Assembly: GCA_041645325.1 (NCBI GenBank)
Contig: JBAZQI010000023.1
Coordinates: 1 to 15,641, forward strand
DNA length: 15,641 nucleotides
Direction of reading: 5' to 3'
Source: JAFCCL01 sp041645325
Lineage (GTDB): Archaea; Iainarchaeota; Iainarchaeia; Iainarchaeales; GCA-2688035
Shown here one piece after another: positions 7,122-11,603 of this stretch (position 1 is its first letter; every line of letters starts with the position of its first letter). The notes below the pieces were generated by a model, which searched no databases, was not told the origin of the DNA, and worked only from the letters and a program-made list of their open reading frames with translations. Made by a program: the position numbers and the translations under genes.

Positions 7122-7553
7122 TCAGGCATAACAAATTTTGTTGCTTTGCATGAAGCCGCGAGCTTTTTCAAGCACGTTTTTCGTGTTTTCGAAGGTAAGC
7201 CTTTCAAGCGCCTTTTCAAAGGAAAGCCATTCAAAGCCCTTGTGTTCGTGCGAAATTTTCACATTGCCGCCAAGGGCCTCAACAAGGTAGAATGAAACTT
7301 CCTTGAAAACCGTTTCATTGCCCCTCCTGAAAAAGTACTTTGTTTCCTGCCTGAATCCAGGAATGATTTTGATTTGCTCAATGGTTGTTTCCTCGCAAAC
7401 CTCGCGCCTCATTGTCTGTTCCTCTGTTTCGCCTTGCTCCACATGGCCTTTTGGAAAACCCCAGTGCCCCGCCTTGTAATGCAGCAAAAGGAACTCTGGA
7501 ACATTGCCGCCAATCCTGAACAGTGCGCAGCCAACGGATTTTTCTTTTACCAT
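7122..7553 (-). CDS. NUDIX hydrolase, Ap4A-hydrolase type
   Basis: Hydrolyses a nucleoside diphosphate linked to another moiety; the WGFPKGHVEQGET wording (31-43) is characteristic of diadenosine tetraphosphate hydrolases. The Nudix box runs from Gly36 to Ile58 and contains Glu42, REVCEE (50-55) with metal-binding glutamates 51, 54 and 55. The usual late Gly of the box is Thr57. The open frame continues to 7610, but the conserved fold starts at VKEKSVGCALF, and a TATA-like sequence 24 nt before the ATG at 7553 marks this as the start, giving 143 residues, a normal length. The longer frame would run into the hairpin array. The exact substrate is inferred only from the motif. Confidence 0.88.
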   Translation of the reverse strand: MVKEKSVGCALFRIGGNVPEFLLLHYKAGHWGFPKGHVEQGETEEQTMRREVCEETTIEQIKIIPGFRQETKYFFRRGNETVFKEVSFYLVEALGGNVKISHEHKGFEWLSFEKALERLTFENTKNVLEKARGFMQSNKICYA

Positions 7554-7577
7554 CAGAAAAAAATTGCAGGGAAATGG

Positions 7578-7585
7578 TTTATAAC
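7578..7585 (-). promoter_or_regulatory. Putative TATA box of the NUDIX gene (leaderless)
   Basis: On the minus strand GTTATAAA ends 24 nt before the ATG at 7553, with no ribosome site in between. This is the layout of a leaderless archaeal mRNA. Confidence 0.5.
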
Positions 7586-7599
7586 ATATGCAAAAGCCT

Positions 7600-7700
7600 T
7601 TTTGCCTCACGGCAAAACCTTAGAAATGCCAATGCATTTCTTACGGTTTCTGAACCCTACGGGTTCAGAAAAGCCTTGGGAAAAATTGCCTCCGGCAAAA
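7600..7700 (-). repeat. Left hairpin array of the palindromic element (R2)
   Basis: Successive hairpins are TTTTGCC/GGCAAAA with loop TCAC (7600-7617), AGAAATGC/GCATTTCT with loop CAAT (7622-7641), an 11-bp perfect stem TTTCTGAACCC/GGGTTCAGAAA with loop TAC (7647-7671), then the spacer CCTTGGGAAA (7674-7683, minus strand TTTCCCAAGG), and TTGCC/GGCAA with loop TCC (7686-7698). Stems differ in sequence but all pair, while the spacer is constant. The orientation is opposite to the right-hand array at 9013-9325. The array lies just upstream of the NUDIX promoter. Confidence 0.75.
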
Positions 7701-7875
7701 GCCGTCACGTCCGGCTGGTACGGGCACACCCTGTAGGGTGCAGGCAACCTCGCTTGGGCTCGGTTGAGCTGGCTCGCTGTTGCTCGCCTTAACTGCCACT
7801 GCCAGCGGGTACGAGCAAGAACCCTATTTCGCTTGGGCTCGCCCTGCAGGGTGCAGGCAATAGGGTGGCTTCGCA
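7701..7875. other. Highly structured, repeat-rich intergenic segment
   Basis: No convincing gene. It contains CACCCTGTAGGGTG (7727-7740), the palindrome CCCTGCAGGG (7842-7851, also found at 9137-9146), an 8-bp outer stem ACCCTATT (7821-7828) with AATAGGGT (7859-7866), and two direct copies of CGCTTGGGCTCG (7750-7761 and 7830-7841). GGCGAGCAACAGCGAGC on the minus strand (7772-7788) matches 15 of 17 bases at 8988-9004 on the plus strand. Open frames here are by-products of the repeats. A structured RNA or a cluster of nested repeats would both fit. Confidence 0.5.
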
Positions 7876-7958
7876 AAAAAAAAGCGGCAATGAATATGCA
7901 TTATAAGCCACAAGAGGATACTGCAGAAAATGGCACCATGGCAAAATATGCGGGCGGA

Positions 7959-7979
7959 TGCAAATCCGGAGGGCGGGAA
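7959..7979 (+). repeat. Left copy of a 21-bp direct repeat flanking the accessory block
   Basis: It begins TGCAAAT and ends GGCGGGAA, and matches 18 of 21 bases at 8954-8974 in the same orientation. The two copies bracket the small ORFs and the toxin-antitoxin genes. Confidence 0.5.
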
Positions 7980-7982
7980 TTC

Positions 7983-8105
7983 TTACAGTTTTCCAATTGC
8001 TTCCAATAATTTTTGGTGCCCTTTAACAAGCTTGTTAAACGCTTGCAATTCTTCGGACACAATTTTGCATCTTGCACTATCTTTTGAATTCCCTGATTTT
8101 GCCAT
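7983..8105 (-). CDS. Small 40-residue protein, unrecognised
   Basis: An ATG at 8105-8103 is preceded on the minus strand by AAGGAGTG ending 8 nt before it, one of the clearest ribosome sites in the window. The product starts MAKSGNSKDSARCK and continues as a likely amphipathic helix (EELQAFNKLVKGHQKLLEAI). The start overlaps, in another frame, the end of an ORF remnant (8077-8217). No family is recognised. Its place within a toxin-antitoxin island suggests a small accessory or addiction-module component, but that is inferred from context alone. Confidence 0.4.
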   Translation of the reverse strand: MAKSGNSKDSARCKIVSEELQAFNKLVKGHQKLLEAIGKL

Positions 8106-8217
8106 TTTTAATCCACTCCTTAATTTCTTCAGCAGAATAAAAGTTTTCCCTGATGCCTAAAAGCACTTTGGCGTTCTCAGGCTTATCCTCAATGGCAAGC
8201 CGTTGATATCGTTGATA
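8077..8217 (-). pseudogene. Open-frame remnant, 46 codons, without a normal start
   Basis: Between an in-frame stop at 8220-8218 and the stop at 8079-8077 the frame reads YQRYQRLAIEDKPENA and then GIRENFYSAEEIKEWIKNGK, which looks like real protein with helical, charged character. The only conventional initiator is GTG at 8166-8164, which would leave 29 residues and discard the upstream part. The first six codons contain a tandem 9-bp duplication (ATATCAACG twice). It looks like the C-terminal end of a small gene that lost its start. The family is unknown. Confidence 0.35.
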
Positions 8218-8332
8218 TTAGTCAAACAAAACAAATTAAAAGAATATTAATGCCAAAAATCAGCGGGACTTGCACCCACAGGGAGGGCTGGGAAGCGGAG
8301 TTCAGGGAAAGCACGCCGCACTGAAAGGAAGG

Positions 8333-8340
8333 TTTAAATA
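8333..8340 (+). promoter_or_regulatory. TATA box of the toxin-antitoxin operon
   Basis: TTTAAATA is preceded by GGAAGG, ends 35 nt before the first ATG, and is followed by GGTGAT at 8367-8372, a ribosome site. Transcription should start near 8364-8366, giving a leader of about 10 nt. The short A/T-rich stretch after the box could hold an autorepressor site, as usual for such operons, but no clear inverted repeat is visible. Confidence 0.6.
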
Positions 8341-8375
8341 GAATCCTACTTATTTTACTTATTTAAGGTGATTAA

Positions 8376-8582
8376 ATGGTTAATATGACTATGGCGATTC
8401 CGGAACAATTACACAAGGTAATAAAGAAACATCCTGAAATAAAGTGGACCGAAGTGGCAAGGCAGGCAATAGAGCAAAAAGCAAAGCTTATTGAAGCGGC
8501 CGAGAAAGACCCGTTTAGGCTTTATGCGTACAAGCGATTGGCTGAAGAGGGAGAAGATGCAGAAAAGCTCTTCAAGTTTTGA
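8376..8582 (+). CDS. VapB/RHH-like antitoxin
   Basis: A 68-residue protein preceding and overlapping a MazF-like toxin, the normal order in type II toxin-antitoxin operons. The N-terminus (TMAIPEQLHKVIKKHPEIKW) followed by TEVARQAIEQKAK resembles ribbon-helix-helix antitoxins, where a short strand pairs in the dimer and the next two helices bind operator DNA. The C-terminal part (DPFRLYAYKRLAEEGED) would wrap the toxin. Three in-frame ATGs (8376, 8385, 8391) are possible. GGTGAT at 8367-8372 lies 3 nt before the first and 12 nt before the second, so the exact start is open. Autoregulation is expected from the family. Confidence 0.78.
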   Translation: MVNMTMAIPEQLHKVIKKHPEIKWTEVARQAIEQKAKLIEAAEKDPFRLYAYKRLAEEGEDAEKLFKF

Positions 8583-8913
8583 ACAAGGCGACGTTGTTAC
8601 CGCCGATATTGTTTATTCCCAACAATTTGGTTTCAAGCGAAGGCCGGTTTTGGTTATAAGCAATACAAATTACAACAAGACTTCAGCTGACCTGATTGTT
8701 ATCAGTATATCTTCAACTCAACCAAAATCAAAATATGATTTAAAACTGGGCAACAGCGATTTGGCGGAGGGGGAGTTACGTGCAGAAAGCAAGATAATAG
8801 TGGACTTTCCAACAACAATAGAAAAAACACTCATCCCCCAAAAAATTGGAAAAATTTCGGCGCAAAAGCTCAGGGAAGTGAAGCAAAAAATAAAGGAGTT
8901 GTATGAACTCTGA
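8557..8913 (+). CDS. MazF/PemK-family toxin (endoribonuclease)
   Basis: A growth-inhibiting mRNA-cleaving toxin by family. It has 118 residues: GDVVTADIVY (11-20), FGFKRRPVLVIS (24-35, the loop with the conserved basic residue), DLIVISISST (45-54, the strand carrying the conserved Thr/Ser), and a C-terminal helix (SAQKLREVKQKIKELYEL). These match the family in order and length. The frame is open from 8491, but ATG 8557 has GAGGGAG just upstream and begins right before the conserved fold. It overlaps the antitoxin gene by 26 bp, so translation is probably coupled. Cleavage specificity cannot be read from sequence. Confidence 0.85.
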   Translation: MQKSSSSFEQGDVVTADIVYSQQFGFKRRPVLVISNTNYNKTSADLIVISISSTQPKSKYDLKLGNSDLAEGELRAESKIIVDFPTTIEKTLIPQKIGKISAQKLREVKQKIKELYEL

Positions 8914-9012
8914 AGACCACGGACTACCCGCGAATAACTGCAAAACAAATCCGTGCAAATTCGGGAGGCGGGAACAGAACTTTTTTTGGCGAGCATTAGC
9001 GAGCTTGTAGGA
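8914..9012. other. Intergenic segment after the toxin gene, with flanking repeats
   Basis: No gene seen. It contains the right copy of the 21-bp direct repeat (8954-8974) and GGCGAGCATTAGCGAGC (8988-9004), whose near-copy on the other strand lies at 7772-7788. The hairpin array starts directly afterwards. Confidence 0.5.
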
Positions 9013-9325
9013 TTGCCGAAGGCGGTTTTTCCCAACAGCCTTTTGGCAAAAGGCTGGCGAAAACTAGGGAAAATTTTCCTTTCCCAAGGCTTTGGTTTTG
9101 CGTAGCAAAACTTCTTTTCCCAAGGCTTCCGAGTGCCCTGCAGGGTACGAGGCACGGAAAGCTTTTGCTTTCCTATGTTGTGCAGCAGCACAAAAGGCTT
9201 CTTTCTTTCCCACAGCCTTTAACAAAGGCTGGCGAAAAAAGGGAAACTTTCTTTCCCAAGGTTTTTTTGCATCAGCAAAAAAACCTCTTTCTTTCCCAAG
9301 GCTTTCTTTCTTTAGAAAGAAAGGC
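9013..9325 (+). repeat. Right hairpin array of the palindromic element (R3)
   Basis: At least six hairpins with 3-4 nt loops occur: 9036-9056 (9-bp stem, loop GGC), 9095-9111 (GTTTTGC/GCAAAAC, loop GTA), 9156-9173 (GGAAAGC/GCTTTCC, loop TTTT), 9178-9193 (TTGTGC/GCACAA, loop AGCA), 9213-9231 (8-bp stem, loop AAC), 9260-9285 (11-bp stem, loop ATCA) and 9302-9323 (9-bp stem, loop TTTA). TTTCCCAAGG occurs exactly at 9080, 9116, 9252 and 9292. The segments starting near 9030 and 9206 are about 55-bp near-duplicates of each other. The array lies between the convergent toxin and transglutaminase-like genes, so a terminator role is possible. No protein is credible here. Confidence 0.8.
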
Positions 9326-9328
9326 TTG

Positions 9329-9982
9329 CTAAATGAATTGCTCGTATGTTGAGTTGTTGAATTTGTAGAGGAAGCGCTTTATTTTTGCGCCTTTGAAAGA
9401 GTATTTTTGCAATGCTTCTTCTTTTGTTCCGGAAAAATCGGGGAAAGAGTGCTTTTGGCTTGCGTCAAGGATGTAAAATTTTTCCCGAAATTCGGTGGCG
9501 ACAAATGCATGGGTTCTGAGGCTGTCAAGCTCCGCGATTATCACTGCTGCGTTTTCGTCTTCCAATGCAAAGAGAAGCGAGCATAGGAACACTGCCAAAT
9601 CCTCGTCATCGCCTACTTTGGAGGAGAATATTTCTTTTGGGGCAAGCCAGTAGTTTAGGTTTATTTCCGGTTCCACAAAGCTTATTTCGTTTTGGGTAAA
9701 GGAAAGGGCTTTTTGGGCGGCTGCAGGGTAATCGTTTGGAAAGGTGTAGTTTTCCGGCTTCAAATCCCCTGCAATGGACTGTATTGTCAAATCCTCCTTG
9801 TTCACAAGTGCCTTTATTTCGCCTATTGTGCGCTTTTCCTTTTCGTTTATGAGCTCGGCGTATTTTTCAAGCAGCAGGGCATACAGCCTGTATTGCAAAA
9901 GCTTTTCCCTTGTGGAATGCTCTTCCGCCTGCGTTGGGTCTTCGCCTGCATCAAAAAATGCATCTTCACTTTCAGATGGCAT
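9329..9982 (-). CDS. Transglutaminase-like fold protein lacking the catalytic cysteine
   Basis: Transglutaminase-like proteins normally carry a Cys-His-Asp triad in a GDCxD...H...D pattern. Here the block reads SKVGDDEDLAVFLCSLL (residues 121-137 from the chosen start), so Asp126 occupies the cysteine position, while RTHAFVAT (His158) and FYILDAS (Asp174) are kept. A nearby Cys (134) is eight residues later and is unlikely to substitute. The protein is therefore probably inactive as a hydrolase or acyltransferase, or uses other chemistry. The N-terminal third is helical and acidic. I chose ATG 9982 because CTTTTAAAG lies 23 nt upstream, as for a leaderless mRNA; a TTG at 10051 would add 23 basic residues (GQSKKRKNI). 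It is divergent from the pilin operon, which suggests but does not prove a related job. Confidence 0.7.
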   Translation of the reverse strand: MPSESEDAFFDAGEDPTQAEEHSTREKLLQYRLYALLLEKYAELINEKEKRTIGEIKALVNKEDLTIQSIAGDLKPENYTFPNDYPAAAQKALSFTQNEISFVEPEINLNYWLAPKEIFSSKVGDDEDLAVFLCSLLFALEDENAAVIIAELDSLRTHAFVATEFREKFYILDASQKHSFPDFSGTKEEALQKYSFKGAKIKRFLYKFNNSTYEQFI

Positions 9983-10005
9983 TCTAACTATTGTGCCTGA
10001 AACTG

Positions 10006-10013
10006 CTTTAAAA
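10006..10013 (-). promoter_or_regulatory. Putative TATA box of the transglutaminase-like gene
   Basis: TTTTAAAG on the minus strand ends 23 nt before the ATG at 9982, compatible with a leaderless transcript. Confidence 0.4.
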
Positions 10014-10055
10014 GCAATGTTTTTGCGTTTTTTTGATTGCCCAAAAGGCAAATGT

Positions 10056-10064
10056 TTTATTTAA
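10056..10064 (+). promoter_or_regulatory. Putative TATA box of the pilin-like operon
   Basis: TTTATTTAA ends 21 nt before the ATG at 10086, and no Shine-Dalgarno sequence lies between. This suggests a leaderless or nearly leaderless operon mRNA. Confidence 0.45.
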
Positions 10065-10085
10065 GGATATACTACTATATAGCGC

Positions 10086-10604
10086 ATGTTTGGGAAGAAA
10101 GGGCAGGTTGCGACAGAGTACCTGATTATAACCGGCTTTAGCCTTGTTATGGTGACACTCATTTTTTCCTATAGTTACATTTCAAACAATGAAAACATCA
10201 GGGTAAGCCAGGCAAATACTGCTCTTGACAGAATGGTGAATGCCGCTGACCTTGTGTACGCGCTTGGGCCTGACAACAACCAGTTTGTTGAAATTGAGTT
10301 CCCGGTTGGCACAATTGCGCTTCAGGACATCACGCTTTGCAATGACCCTGACCTGGGACAGGGGCATAACCTAGATTGCGGAGAGGATGGCGCAAAGCTT
10401 GGCGCCCTTGAGGCCACGGTGGAACTCCTGGGCGGCAATTCCATAATTTCAAGGGGGGCTAAGGCAAACATAGAGCTTGACATTTACGGCGATCCGCCTG
10501 TGCCTCCAAATCCTGTCCCGGACGAGCGTGTTACTGCAACCGGCGGAAGGCAGAATGTAAAGGTTTACTGGTGCGGGAATAAAATCTGCTTCAAGAGGGC
10601 CTGA
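10086..10604 (+). CDS. Pilin-like protein with class III signal peptide
   Basis: A 172-residue secreted protein. The start MFGKKGQVATEYLIITGF is a textbook archaeal class III signal: a short basic stretch ending KKG, then Gln, a Glu at +5 and a hydrophobic helix (YLIITGFSLVMVTLIFSY). Prepilin peptidase would cut after KKG and the hydrophobic helix would form the filament core or a membrane anchor. The rest is a soluble domain with two cysteine pairs (CNDPDLGQGHNLDC and WCGNKIC) that could form disulfides, and a proline-rich loop (PPVPPNPVP). It is the first gene of the operon; the next starts 1 bp after its stop. It may be a major or minor pilin, or another filament subunit. Confidence 0.85.
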   Translation: MFGKKGQVATEYLIITGFSLVMVTLIFSYSYISNNENIRVSQANTALDRMVNAADLVYALGPDNNQFVEIEFPVGTIALQDITLCNDPDLGQGHNLDCGEDGAKLGALEATVELLGGNSIISRGAKANIELDIYGDPPVPPNPVPDERVTATGGRQNVKVYWCGNKICFKRA

Positions 10605-10605
10605 C

Positions 10606-11070
10606 ATGCCTTGCTCAAAGATGCTGCATGGGGAAATGCAGGCAAAAGGGCAGACACCGATAGAGGTTGTGGGAATTATATTATTTCTTGCCGGCCTGCT
10701 ATTGCTTGTTTTTGTGACAACCTATGCCAGGAATGCGGAAACAGCGGTTGTGCTTGAAACAGGGGAAAAAAACATACAGTGCAACGGAATGGCTGCGGCA
10801 ATTGCAAGGCTTTACAGCAACAGGGCAACCACAAGCGAAACCCTTGCCCTTGCCTCGGAGGCAAGGCTCAGGCGCGTTGAAGGCAAGCCGGGCGGCATAA
10901 ATGTCGGCGAAATAAGCTGCAGTTACATAGGAAGCGCTGAAAGGACTGGCGGAAAGGACTCAGACCCTGATGGCACTGGAACTGAGGGGATAACGCTTTC
11001 CGCAGGGCAGTGGTGCCTTGAAAAAAGGCCTGACACAGGCATTGTAATAAGCGAGGGGGAATGCGGATGA
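10606..11070 (+). CDS. Pilin-like protein with class III-type signal
   Basis: A 154-residue protein. The motif AKGQTPIEVVGIILFLAGLL places a Gly-Gln cleavage site near residue 15 and a Glu at +5, followed by a hydrophobic helix, the same plan as the preceding gene. The helix is followed by a domain with three cysteines (NIQCNG, ISCSYI, QWCLEK) and a final Cys at the C-terminus. GAGGG six bases before ATG 10606 supports this start; ATGs at 10621 and 10636 are alternatives that shorten the leader. It overlaps the next gene by ATGA, so translation is coupled. No specific family beyond pilin-like is recognised. Confidence 0.78.
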   Translation: MPCSKMLHGEMQAKGQTPIEVVGIILFLAGLLLLVFVTTYARNAETAVVLETGEKNIQCNGMAAAIARLYSNRATTSETLALASEARLRRVEGKPGGINVGEISCSYIGSAERTGGKDSDPDGTGTEGITLSAGQWCLEKRPDTGIVISEGECG

Positions 11071-11603
11071 AGGCAAATGAAAAAGGGCAGGGGATAGCCC
11101 TTGACTTCCTTTTTGCGGTGCTTGTGTTCCTGCTTGTGCTCAACGCAAGCCTTGCGCTTATGGACAGCGGCAACAGCAGCGCTGCGGACAAGAGCCTGAT
11201 TGTGGATTTGCAGGCAAAGACATCGCAAACCATTGACATGCTTGTGAGGACTGAAGGGCGGCCAAACGATTGGCAGTACAGGGGCATTGGCGAGGCAAGC
11301 GTTATGGGGCTTGCAAAAAGGGACAGGGTGCTTGACAAAGACAAGGTAAACAAATTTGTTGAATGGGGCGCAGATTACAGCGGCAGCAGCGGGGATTACA
11401 ACAGGGCAAGGGCATTATTATTAATCGGTTACGACTTCCATTTCAGGATAATCAACTCTTCCGGGGAAATCCTGAAAGAAGCGCCATCACAGGAAACACA
11501 GCCCCCCAAGTGGGAGGACATGACAGCAGTAAGGGTCAAAAGGATTGTAAACTTAGACGGGGATGAGGTAATTGCCGAACTTACGATATATTATCCGCAG
11601 TAA
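11067..11603 (+). CDS. Pilin-like secreted protein with class III-type signal
   Basis: A 178-residue protein starting MKANEKGQGIALDFLFAVLV, with a KGQ cleavage motif, an acidic residue (Asp) in the early mature region and a hydrophobic helix. The downstream part is soluble and contains a charged region (GLAKRDRVLDKDKVNKF) and a strand-rich C-terminus (VIAELTIYYPQ). ATG 11061 is in frame, but 11067 forms an ATGA overlap with the preceding stop and lies 7 nt after GAGGGGG, so 11067 is preferred. It may be a minor pilin. The 3' end overlaps the upstream edge of the large surface-protein frame. Confidence 0.78.
   Translation: MKANEKGQGIALDFLFAVLVFLLVLNASLALMDSGNSSAADKSLIVDLQAKTSQTIDMLVRTEGRPNDWQYRGIGEASVMGLAKRDRVLDKDKVNKFVEWGADYSGSSGDYNRARALLLIGYDFHFRIINSSGEILKEAPSQETQPPKWEDMTAVRVKRIVNLDGDEVIAELTIYYPQ

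Noticed and set aside
8262..8290. A tRNA T-arm-like segment on the minus strand (GTGGG, 7-nt loop TGCAAGT, CCCGC)
   Set aside because: The loop lacks the TTC core, and no matching acceptor stem, D-arm or anticodon arm could be assembled around it. At most it is a chance fold or a tRNA remnant.
8491..8556. N-terminal extension of the MazF-like toxin from 8491
   Set aside because: It lies entirely within the antitoxin coding sequence, while ATG 8557 has GAGGGAG upstream and gives the family's normal length.
7600..9325. A CRISPR array, suggested by repeated TTTCCCAAGG units
   Set aside because: Repeats are only 10 bp, spacing is irregular, the intervening sequences are self-complementary hairpins, and no cas gene is present.
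9092..9352. Open frame of 86 codons through the right hairpin array, and a similar one at 7607-7876 on the minus strand
   Set aside because: They consist almost entirely of repeat sequence, have no ribosome site, and their translations are low-complexity by-products of the palindromes.
9983..10051. TTG start at 10051 for the transglutaminase-like gene
   Set aside because: It would run through the gene's own probable TATA box and leave only 34 bp to the divergent pilin start. It cannot be excluded fully, since the 23 extra residues are open in frame.
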